From a virus, in the IMG/VR virus record IMGVR_UViG_3300031974_000311, positions 1-33,575 of that record: DNA of 33,575 bases. One strand, given 5' to 3'. Below, one piece after another: positions 19,472 to 25,902 of this stretch (positions are counted from its first letter, which is position 1; each line of letters starts with the position of its first letter). The notes beneath the pieces were generated by a model that searched no databases, had not been told where the DNA came from, and was given only the letters and a program-made list of their open reading frames with translations. Made by a program: the position numbers and the translations under genes.

Positions 19472-20140
19472 TTATTGTTTACCTGCCTTTGATAAATCCC
19501 AGTGTGGGTTTCTTAAAGCAGGGTTAGCTTCTGGCAATTCTTCACTAACAATTTGTCGATGTTCTACGTTCATAGGATCAACAAAACCACCCTGCACTAA
19601 CTCCATGAAGGCACGGTTGTCCATTCCTACTGTATAATTCTTTTTATTTGTACGCACACCATTTGTAACAACCCTCTCAGTTCTTCTCGACTGTTTGATA
19701 ACTGCTCTTAAATTGTCAGCAGAGGGGTCAGCGTTATATGCTAACATTGCGTTTGCTTGTGATTTGTAAGTATCACCAGTGTTATATCTTGCACTAAGTA
19801 GTGTAAACTGTTGCTGCGCTCCTAAAGAGTCAAAGCCTTTATCACCTAAAACTTTTCGATAGTGGGACTCACCAGCCATAAATAGCTCTCTACCTTTATC
19901 AAGGTATGCTTTCATAGGTAAAGGTTTACCCTTATTGGCTTTTATAGCATCAGCTTCCCACTGTTTATATTCTGGGATTGTTAAATTAATACCATAGGCT
20001 GACGTTAGAATACCTTGGCTATCTATATGTTGCTGATTACCTTCTAACTCGCCTATGTTGGCATCAAATAAACCAGCCACAGCTCTTCGCTTTGTTGCTC
20101 TTTCGTAATCTAAAGCGGCAGCGGTTAAAGCTTTGGACAT
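19472..20140 (-). CDS. GH24-like phage lysozyme (muramidase)
   Basis: This 222-residue protein carries the T4-lysozyme type catalytic pattern: Glu33 in ELEG, Asp40 and Thr46 in SQGILTSAYG. Asp-to-Thr spacing is six, as in T4 lysozyme; Glu-to-Asp spacing is seven rather than nine. Further GH24-like features are QQQFTLLSARYNTG (about residues 109-122) and SRRTE (about 150-154). No signal peptide or membrane segment is evident. It should cleave peptidoglycan. Its place between connector and scaffold is unusual; T7 keeps its lysozyme (an amidase, gene 3.5) in the replication region. It may be a lysis enzyme or a virion-carried one. GGAGG lies 8 bases before the ATG, inside the end of the connector gene. 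Enzyme family call is moderate. Confidence 0.68.
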   Translation of the reverse strand: MSKALTAAALDYERATKRRAVAGLFDANIGELEGNQQHIDSQGILTSAYGINLTIPEYKQWEADAIKANKGKPLPMKAYLDKGRELFMAGESHYRKVLGDKGFDSLGAQQQFTLLSARYNTGDTYKSQANAMLAYNADPSADNLRAVIKQSRRTERVVTNGVRTNKKNYTVGMDNRAFMELVQGGFVDPMNVEHRQIVSEELPEANPALRNPHWDLSKAGKQ

Positions 20141-20143
20141 AAC

Positions 20144-21700
20144 TTATTCCTCCATAGCTTGCTGCTGCATAGCATCAGAATAACCTTTAACAGCAGGGGC
20201 TACACCCTTCTCTGCCATTTGCATCATCTGTTGTTGCTGCATCATTTCCTGTTGCTGCTGTGCCTCTTGCATCTTCTGCTCTTCTGACTTAACAAGCCCT
20301 TGCGTATCGATACCAAGAGAAGCACCAAGGCGGTCTAAGTAATCACCAATGTTTAATTCAGAAGCGATAACTTCGTTGCCTAGTGGTTGGAGCATTTGTA
20401 GGAACTGGCTTAGTTTGTTTAAGTCTTGACCGCGACCAAGAGCTTCGAGACCAGTTACGATTTGTGGTTTGAGTGTGTCTTTAGGGAACTTAGGCATCTT
20501 ACCTTCTTTCTGCATTTTAGCTAATAGAAGGTTAACTAGAGGTAGCTGGAACTCTTGTGATAGTACAGAGTAGATACCACCAAGAGCTGTCTCTAGTTCC
20601 TGTGCCATGAAGCGAACTTCTTCCGCTGTTACTCGTTCAGCTTGTCGTTGGACAGAGCTATTAAGTAGGAAAGAGAACGCCAGACGTTCAGTGATTGTGT
20701 TCATTGTTTCTTGTGCTACGCGGAAGTCATTAAACTTCTGAGCCTGTAGCGTGGTAACATCTTCGGCAGCACCAGAGATGATTGCACCATTAGGCGCATC
20801 AGCAATGCTTCGTGCTTTGGTTGTACCGTTTGGTCTAACCATGAATAGAAGTTTAGCACTAGCTGCGCTGCCTTCTACGATAGCTCCTGTTAGAGCCTCC
20901 AAAGACTTTAAGTCACCATGTAATTCTTCTACGAAAGATCGTCCGTAGTCGTTACCATCGACAGCGATGAAACGCAAAGCCATCCAAGGTAGTTTATCTT
21001 CGGTGTAAGAACCTTTAGTGCTAGGGATAATCATGTCATGTATCTCTTGATGCACGACAAACTTCTTACCTTCGCGTCTAATGCAAGTGTAAAGCTCACA
21101 TTCTTTATCATCGTTTAAGTCTATGTTTACATCGGGGTTTTCATATAGTGCCTCAAGGATTTCTTTAGGCAGTGCGTTGTAAGCTATAGATTCTTTGACG
21201 ATAATCTTGAGAAGGTTACCCATCGTATCACGTTGAACAACGTAACGGTCTAGTCTAAATACTTTCATACCACTCTTAGGTGGCATATGTACTAAGACGT
21301 TACCGCTAACAATAAGTTGTTTAAGTGCTTCAAAGGTAGGTACACGAATTGCTTTTGACTCTACTTCTTGAGTCGCACTTCGCTCGATGCGTGAAAGAGC
21401 TTCCTCTGCTTTACCTCGTGCATCACCACCCAGTTCCGACAAATCGAAATCATCTATCGTAAGTCGGAAGAAGGGGGTGTTGGGAGGAAGCAGTGTCATC
21501 AATAGTTTAGATGCGAGATTGTTAACACCTCTAGCACCTACTGATTGGAAGGGCGTAATGAATTGAGTTGTGTTGCTATGTCCGTCAGGCGGCATAAGCG
21601 TAGGGATTGTTAACTCAGCACAGTTACGCGCTCTTGATAAAAACGATTCACGATCAGCCGTCATGTTGTCATACTGTTTGGCTATAGAAAGATCGTTCAT
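20144..21700 (-). CDS. Head-tail connector (portal, gp8-like)
   Basis: A 518-residue protein, close to T7 gp8 (536). It begins with a YDNMTADRESFLSRARNCAE helix and continues with LTIPTLMPPDG, FQSVGARGVNNLASKLLMTL and LLPPNTPFFRL, all typical of T7-like connectors, in about residues 10-85. Also characteristic are RSFVEELHGDLKSLEALT (about 252-270) and RVTAEEVRFMAQELETALGG (about 353-372). The C-terminus is a Gln/Met-rich helix (EAQQQQEMMQQQQMMQMAEK). Twelve copies should form the portal ring for DNA packaging and tail attachment. AGGA precedes the ATG. Confidence 0.95.
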   Translation of the reverse strand: MNDLSIAKQYDNMTADRESFLSRARNCAELTIPTLMPPDGHSNTTQFITPFQSVGARGVNNLASKLLMTLLPPNTPFFRLTIDDFDLSELGGDARGKAEEALSRIERSATQEVESKAIRVPTFEALKQLIVSGNVLVHMPPKSGMKVFRLDRYVVQRDTMGNLLKIIVKESIAYNALPKEILEALYENPDVNIDLNDDKECELYTCIRREGKKFVVHQEIHDMIIPSTKGSYTEDKLPWMALRFIAVDGNDYGRSFVEELHGDLKSLEALTGAIVEGSAASAKLLFMVRPNGTTKARSIADAPNGAIISGAAEDVTTLQAQKFNDFRVAQETMNTITERLAFSFLLNSSVQRQAERVTAEEVRFMAQELETALGGIYSVLSQEFQLPLVNLLLAKMQKEGKMPKFPKDTLKPQIVTGLEALGRGQDLNKLSQFLQMLQPLGNEVIASELNIGDYLDRLGASLGIDTQGLVKSEEQKMQEAQQQQEMMQQQQMMQMAEKGVAPAVKGYSDAMQQQAMEE

Positions 21701-21710
21701 ACTTTAAATC

Positions 21711-21929
21711 CTATTTATTAATTGTTAAACCTGAACCACTTGCGCCACCGCTATACTGAGTTCCAGATGACGTAGTACCGAACGCGCCTTTAGCTCCTTT
21801 CTTCTTTTTCTTAAGCATAGTTGCATTAGAGTCCACAGCGTTCTCTAGCTCAGATGGAGCTGCTTGTGGTGGAGGTGGTGCTTTGACTGTTGGTTTTGGT
21901 GGTGGTGGTTTTGGAGTTGACATACACAT
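21711..21929 (-). CDS. Small Pro/Lys/Gly-rich protein, possibly gp7.3-like
   Basis: A 72-residue low-complexity protein: Pro-rich at residues 5-25 (KPPPPKPTVKAPPPPQ), a lysine run at 39-43 (KKKKK), then a Gly/Ser-rich tail ending SGLTINK. T7 gp7.3, a virion protein needed for adsorption, is similarly small, has Lys-rich and Gly/Ser-rich parts, ends in GGGINI, and also sits just before the connector gene. That comparison is an inference from composition and position. The start could be the ATG at 21929 or the next one at 21923. The start lies within 4 bases of the upstream gene's stop. Confidence 0.6.
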   Translation of the reverse strand: MCMSTPKPPPPKPTVKAPPPPQAAPSELENAVDSNATMLKKKKKGAKGAFGTTSSGTQYSGGASGSGLTINK

Positions 21930-21932
21930 ATA

Positions 21933-22112
21933 TTATATCTCTTCTGGTTGATCGTCCTCGTACAGTAACTCCATACGATTAATGACGGATTGTTGTCCTT
22001 GTAGGAAAGCAATATCGACTTCCGATATGCCTCGTTTAATTGGTAATTTGTCAGGGAATAGTTTCCCAAGATAATCTATTAATTCTTTAGATATGAATGG
22101 TTTTTTATTCAT
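21933..22112 (-). CDS. Hypothetical 59-residue protein, first gene of the virion block
   Basis: An ATG at 22112 with AGGAG eight bases upstream opens a 59-codon frame ending in TAA at 21933. The protein begins MNKKPFISKELIDYLGKLFP and ends YEDDQPEEI; it looks globular and helical, with an acidic end. I do not recognise its family. It lies directly after the promoter-like 18-mer (22123-22140) and touches the next gene, so it is probably expressed with the virion genes. Good ribosome site and tight spacing support it as real. Confidence 0.7.
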   Translation of the reverse strand: MNKKPFISKELIDYLGKLFPDKLPIKRGISEVDIAFLQGQQSVINRMELLYEDDQPEEI

Positions 22113-22122
22113 TTATGATTCT

Positions 22123-22140
22123 CCTATGGGGCACCTTAGA
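22123..22140 (-). promoter_or_regulatory. Candidate phage RNA polymerase promoter (virion block)
   Basis: On the minus strand the sequence TCTAAGGTGCCCCATAGG is identical to the one at 30341-30358. It resembles the SP6 promoter core (TTTAGGTGACACTATAG), sharing AGGTG and ATAG, with one base fewer between them. If transcription starts at the final GG, the leader before the next ATG is only about 12 bases and begins with its ribosome-binding site. Confidence 0.6.
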
Positions 22141-22183
22141 CCTAGCCCAGTGATGGCGGGAGGTGCAGCCAGACGTTGGCGAT

Positions 22184-22214
22184 GATGTGGAGGCACGTTA
22201 CTACCTCCAACATC
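22184..22214 (-). other. Stem-loop in the gap after the ribonucleotide reductase gene
   Basis: GATGT-T-GGAGG pairs with CCTCC-ACATC around a 10-base loop on the minus strand: ten pairs with one bulged base. It lies in the 114-bp gap (22113-22226) between ribonucleotide reductase and the virion block. No T-run follows, so it is not a standard terminator. It could be an RNA processing site or mRNA-stabilising structure. Confidence 0.6.
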
Positions 22215-22226
22215 GTTATCCAATTC

Positions 22227-24107
22227 CTATATTTCGCATGAACCTGACGAGCAAGCCAACTCTTGAGTTCCAGTAGTGGTGTCCTCTTTTTCATATTCAC
22301 CTAGCCTATCCCAATCTATATCAGATGGGGTTTCTCGTTTAAGATTGTCATACGTTTCTTTATCTACTGCCTCGTATGGTGCTTGTGCATACACATGGTC
22401 AGTGCGCGGTAGGAAGCTAATGCCTGAGCATTTGTCTAGTCTATCCCATAGCCACTGTCCTGCTGCTAAGAACTCATCATCGGAGTAGTAGATTGTAACG
22501 CTTGGTTTATGTTCACACCAGTGGTCTTGGTAAATCTCCCACAAGTCTAGCTGCTGCTGTACATCTAATTCCTCTACACAGGTAGCACCTTTAGGAGCTT
22601 TGACAGGGAACTCAAAGACATAGTTCTCTCCGTTCATTACGTCCTTCTCCCAAGACACACCCGCATCTTTTAGGAATGCAGAGATAGGGTCTTTACCATC
22701 GCTGCGTACTCGTCTTATATAATAAGGTGAGAACCTAGCGTGAATACCACTAGCACTGTCCACTAGCTGCGATACCGTACCTGACGGTTTAACACAGGTA
22801 ATAGCTGTTGATTGGTTGATACCCAACTCCGCAGAAAAGTGCTTGTTAGTATCTACAGCTATCTTCTTCAATCGCTCTAGTGTCTCAACTAATTCTTTCT
22901 TACTGCCTTTACCTGACAACAGTTTGTGATCCATGATGCCTGTCATGCTTACACCAAGTAGGCACTCTTCTTCTGTGTTCTTCTTCCAGATAGAGCGCAC
23001 ATACCTAAAGTCAGTTAGCGATGACTGTAGCGTTCCTAATATAGTAGCTAGTCTAGTCTTACGCTCAAGTGACTCTAGTGTGTCATCAGCTCTTACTACA
23101 ATCTCAGATAGGTTACACACCTGTGCCGAGCGTAGGATAATTTCAGAGCAAGGGTTCGTACCAAAGTCGTGGTCTACTTCCCTACGTCCATTAGCTGCTG
23201 CTTGTTTTTTAGATGCAGTACGAGAGAAGATACCTCGCTCTCCTGCTCTAGATTTATATAACGCTACCCACTCTTCTAAGAATGTTTCGTAGTCGGGTTT
23301 CTCTGCGTACACTGCGCTGTTGTTCGCCAAGGCGCGTTGACCTTGTGTGTCCCACCAATTCCCAGACTTCGCATGACGCATACGGTCATCAGACAAATTA
23401 GATAGAGAGATGAGAGCAGACCTACGCACACCACCAACAACAACGATCTCAGCAATCTTACAAACAATGTCATGGCATTCTATGCTGGTGAGCTTTCTTC
23501 CAGCAGCCCCTTTAAAGGTGGCAACTGTAAAGTCAAAGAGCCGTACCAAAGGATCAGCACCACTGCTCCTACCCCCAAAAGTTTTAAGACGTTCACCTTT
23601 CGCCCTGAGCTTTGATACATCCCAAGTAGGAACTTGACCTGAATATAATAAACTAACAAGTTCGCGGAAAGCTTTAGCCCAGCCAATCTTACTGTCTTGT
23701 ACATGGATTGTAGTTTCTGTTTCATAAAATTCCTCACTAATAGTTGGTAGTTTGGTAACAGACTGACGCTCCACTGAGAAGCCTACGCCTGTGCCACACA
23801 TTAAGACGTAAAGTATTTCATCAAACACTCTAGGGTTATCTACTGCAATGTAACTACAGTTAAACCCTGCCATGTTATCTCTCTTCAACGCCTCGCCCGC
23901 TGTCATTAAGCAGCGCATTGACGGCATGATTTCAAGTTTGTAGATAGCATCGTATAGTTCATACGCTAGTGTAGTATCTAGTTGTCCTCTATCTACCCAA
24001 AAGTTTATGTATCTTTGTACTGTTTCTTTCCAAGTCTCTCTACGCCCTTCTTCTTCACGCCACCTAGCGTAACGTGATTTATGTATGTATTGTTGATATG
24101 AGTCCAT
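22227..24107 (-). CDS. Class II (adenosylcobalamin-dependent) ribonucleotide reductase
   Basis: A 626-residue monomeric class II enzyme of the Lactobacillus leichmannii type, which reduces ribonucleotides using coenzyme B12. Visible residues: Cys84 in NCSYIAV, the NPCSEIIL motif with Asn318, Cys320 (thiyl radical) and Glu322, Cys331 eleven residues later as in L. leichmannii (408 and 419), and the C-terminal redox pair Cys619 and Cys624 in CSSGSC. CVKPSGTVSQLVDSASGIHA (about 430-450) is another conserved block. It is shorter than the L. leichmannii enzyme (739). Its ATG shares a base with the stop of the MazG-like gene (TGATG). It supplies deoxynucleotides for phage replication and implies that the host has cobalamin. 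Confidence 0.93.
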   Translation of the reverse strand: MDSYQQYIHKSRYARWREEEGRRETWKETVQRYINFWVDRGQLDTTLAYELYDAIYKLEIMPSMRCLMTAGEALKRDNMAGFNCSYIAVDNPRVFDEILYVLMCGTGVGFSVERQSVTKLPTISEEFYETETTIHVQDSKIGWAKAFRELVSLLYSGQVPTWDVSKLRAKGERLKTFGGRSSGADPLVRLFDFTVATFKGAAGRKLTSIECHDIVCKIAEIVVVGGVRRSALISLSNLSDDRMRHAKSGNWWDTQGQRALANNSAVYAEKPDYETFLEEWVALYKSRAGERGIFSRTASKKQAAANGRREVDHDFGTNPCSEIILRSAQVCNLSEIVVRADDTLESLERKTRLATILGTLQSSLTDFRYVRSIWKKNTEEECLLGVSMTGIMDHKLLSGKGSKKELVETLERLKKIAVDTNKHFSAELGINQSTAITCVKPSGTVSQLVDSASGIHARFSPYYIRRVRSDGKDPISAFLKDAGVSWEKDVMNGENYVFEFPVKAPKGATCVEELDVQQQLDLWEIYQDHWCEHKPSVTIYYSDDEFLAAGQWLWDRLDKCSGISFLPRTDHVYAQAPYEAVDKETYDNLKRETPSDIDWDRLGEYEKEDTTTGTQELACSSGSCEI

Positions 24108-24475
24108 CAGCGGTCATCTCCTGAGCCTCTGAGCGTGTCTTTAATCTTACGCTTGTATAGCTTGTTTAAATTATTGAATGCAATGTCACTCAGGTTCAGT
24201 CCCGCTTCGTCTGTCAGCATGGCTAGATACCAGAACACATCTCCTAGTTCTGATGCAAGCTGCTCTTTAAAGTCAGCGGGTTCTCCGTCCCTAATCTTTT
24301 TCTTTACCTTCCCTGCTACTTCACCAGCCTCACTTGCAAGACCCATCGTTAGATACTCTAGTGCTGTTTCTTCGGGGAAGATAGCTGTGGCAGCACACTT
24401 GCTTTGATACCAATCAAACCCCTCAAACATTCCTGTGATCTGTTCGTATGAAGCTCCACCTAAATCATTTTTCAT
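24107..24475 (-). CDS. MazG-like nucleotide pyrophosphohydrolase
   Basis: This 122-residue protein has the MazG/dUTPase-like all-alpha metal site: Glu49 and Glu52 in LASEAGEVAGKVKKKIRDG, then Glu76 and Asp79 in SELGDVFWYL. Members hydrolyse (d)NTPs to monophosphates; phage MazG proteins have been linked to nucleotide-pool or alarmone changes, though the substrate here is unknown. It overlaps the DUF3310 gene (11 bases) and the reductase gene (1 base), consistent with one nucleotide-metabolism operon. GGAG lies upstream of the ATG. Confidence 0.88.
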   Translation of the reverse strand: MKNDLGGASYEQITGMFEGFDWYQSKCAATAIFPEETALEYLTMGLASEAGEVAGKVKKKIRDGEPADFKEQLASELGDVFWYLAMLTDEAGLNLSDIAFNNLNKLYKRKIKDTLRGSGDDR

Positions 24476-24725
24476 TTTTCTCTACTCCCCAATTCGTATC
24501 TTTCGTCTGTTCTAAAAGTTCAATCATTTTAATTAAATACCAACACGCCTTCTTTGCGTCTTGTATTGGATTACCTTTGTTCCACATTCTAGAACCAGTG
24601 TATTTGATTACGTTTCCTTGACAGTATGAGATAGCGTCATACTTACCTAGCACATCTACGATGTAGTCTATTGTTTCTATACTCCCTGCATTGTAATGTG
24701 GCGGGTTGTTTACTGGATCGTCCAT
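24465..24725 (-). CDS. DUF3310 / T7 gp1.7-like small protein
   Basis: An 86-residue protein with the DUF3310 pattern: NPPHYNAGSIETIDYIVDVL at residues about 7-26, then YCQGNVIKYTGSRMWNKGN and DAKKACWYLIKMIELL. T7 gp1.7, a nucleotide kinase, contains this domain, so a role in nucleotide metabolism is possible, but this protein is much smaller than gp1.7 and activity cannot be assumed. It overlaps the exonuclease gene by 16 bases and the MazG-like gene by 11. Confidence 0.85.
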   Translation of the reverse strand: MDDPVNNPPHYNAGSIETIDYIVDVLGKYDAISYCQGNVIKYTGSRMWNKGNPIQDAKKACWYLIKMIELLEQTKDTNWGVEKNEK

Positions 24726-25438
24726 AGTTTTACCTTCTTTGTTTTAAAATTGTATTCTCCGTCACGAAGTATTCGTGCCAGCCTTGCGTTCTCTAACGCT
24801 ATCTCTTCGCCTAAACCTTTAGAGGCATAAGCATCTACAACTGTCTGCCATGTGGCTCCGTTGTCCTGTAATAGTTTGTCCGCTGTCTTTGCTCCGATAG
24901 TCGGACAACCTTTGTAACCGTCTGTCGCATCGCCTACGAGTGTCTGATATAAGAACCAGTAGTCAGCCTCATCTTCATCAACCTCGACAACCTTACCATC
25001 TAATAAGTGGTAGGCGGGTATGGTTAACAAGTCTTTGTCAGCAGACCAGATAACTGTGTTCTTATCCGCACTTCCTAGTATTCCTAAAAGGTCATCCGCC
25101 TCTAGCCTGTCCTCCATTTTGCCGTTGTAATTATCCGATAAATATTTTTTAGCAAAATTTAGAAGCATGGGCTTGCGTGTACCTTTACGGTTAGCTTTGT
25201 AATAAGGTGCTACCTCTTTGCGGTATAGCTTGTCACCAGATATACAAGTGATGATCTTGTTACAGCCTGACTGCTCTTTAATTTCATTCATAAAGACAGA
25301 CATATTCTGTATAACATCCTGCTCAAAAGCATGGAGTGTCCAAAAGCCGTCACCCCAATCAATAGGTGTCTCGGCTACAGTTGCAGCTTTGTATGCAACT
25401 ATATCTCCATCCACTAACAGCGTTCTATCTTTCATCAT
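24710..25438 (-). CDS. 5'-3' exonuclease (gp6-like, FEN family)
   Basis: The start is placed at the ATG at 25438 (242 residues), since GGAGG lies 6 bases before it and the protein then begins MMKDRTLLVDGDIVAYKAA, with the first metal-binding aspartates in DGD. An upstream start at 25474 in the same frame is less likely. Other FEN features are YYKANRKGTRKP (helical arch, about 80-91), RLEADDLLG and WSADKDLL (metal ligands, about 110-140), and VGDATDGYKGCPTIGAKTA (helix-3-turn-helix, about 173-191). T7 gp6 removes RNA primers and degrades host DNA. It overlaps the small membrane protein gene by 14 bases. Confidence 0.92.
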   Translation of the reverse strand: MMKDRTLLVDGDIVAYKAATVAETPIDWGDGFWTLHAFEQDVIQNMSVFMNEIKEQSGCNKIITCISGDKLYRKEVAPYYKANRKGTRKPMLLNFAKKYLSDNYNGKMEDRLEADDLLGILGSADKNTVIWSADKDLLTIPAYHLLDGKVVEVDEDEADYWFLYQTLVGDATDGYKGCPTIGAKTADKLLQDNGATWQTVVDAYASKGLGEEIALENARLARILRDGEYNFKTKKVKLWTIQ

Positions 25439-25601
25439 CTTCGTCCTCCTCCAGTGCTGCAAATATTTTCTCAAGCTGTTCCTTCTCTTGCTTGCATAAA
25501 AATACTTTTATAATTATCTCGCCAAGCCACTTTATTCCTAAAGCAACACTGACGAATAAAAAGCTGAACACTAGAATCATGTTTAGTGTTGTACCTTCCA
25601 T
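25425..25601 (-). CDS. Small single-pass membrane protein
   Basis: A 58-residue frame with an ATG at 25601 preceded by AGGA. Residues 8-36 are strongly hydrophobic (MILVFSFLFVSVALGIKWLG then EIIIKVFLC) and should span the membrane once or twice; the C-terminal 20 residues are highly charged and acidic (ALEEDEDDER). It begins immediately after the nuclease stop codon and overlaps the exonuclease start, so it is translated in the same operon. The frame stays open upstream to 25853, but that part overlaps the nuclease gene and is not used. Function is unknown; a holin or a replication-membrane anchor are possible but unproven. Confidence 0.6.
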   Translation of the reverse strand: MEGTTLNMILVFSFLFVSVALGIKWLGEIIIKVFLCKQEKEQLEKIFAALEEDEDDER

Positions 25602-25602
25602 A

Positions 25603-25902
25603 TTATTTCCTATGCTTAACCAATGTAAGCTTACGAGTAACAGGATCAAACTTAATGAACTGTACTCCAAGTTTTTTTTGAGTTGGTGTCCGACTTGGTA
25701 GGTTTGTATTTTTACCTTCCATCTTGACATCGAATAAGTAAACTTCACCGTCTTTAATGCCAATAACATCAACCGCTCCTGTAGAACCAGCGTTATAGAA
25801 TACTTCAAATCCCTCATCCCATAACCATGTGATTGCATACAGTTCTGCCACATCTCCTAAACGACTCGGACTAGTGAGTCTCTGCCCAACTTCTTCCGAC
25901 AT
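25603..25902 (-). CDS. Small PD-(D/E)xK nuclease
   Basis: About 99 residues from the ATG at 25902; starts at 25935 or 25977 are possible but would overlap the DNA polymerase gene more. The nuclease core is clear: RLGDVAELYAI with Glu20, GAVDVIGI with Asp45, and LFDVK with Asp58 and Lys60, the PD-(D/E)xK arrangement seen in Holliday-junction resolvase-like and VRR-type nucleases. It lies between DNA polymerase and exonuclease, so it likely acts on DNA during replication, recombination or host DNA breakdown. The substrate cannot be told. It is separate from the T7-type endonuclease I encoded at 29322. Confidence 0.78.
   Translation of the reverse strand: MSEEVGQRLTSPSRLGDVAELYAITWLWDEGFEVFYNAGSTGAVDVIGIKDGEVYLFDVKMEGKNTNLPSRTPTQKKLGVQFIKFDPVTRKLTLVKHRK

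Noticed and set aside
20216-20290. Repetitive sequence in the connector gene end
   Set aside because: It encodes a Gln/Met-rich C-terminal helix common in such connectors; no independent repeat element is needed.
21936-22069. Minus-strand frame starting MGNYSLTNYQ
   Set aside because: It is out of frame with both the 59-residue gene and the Pro-rich gene that it overlaps, and has a biased composition (His/Gln-rich) typical of a shadow frame.
25602-25853. Longer form of the small membrane protein from an ATG at 25853
   Set aside because: The extension overlaps the PD-(D/E)xK nuclease gene fully, and a good ribosome site sits just before the ATG at 25601.
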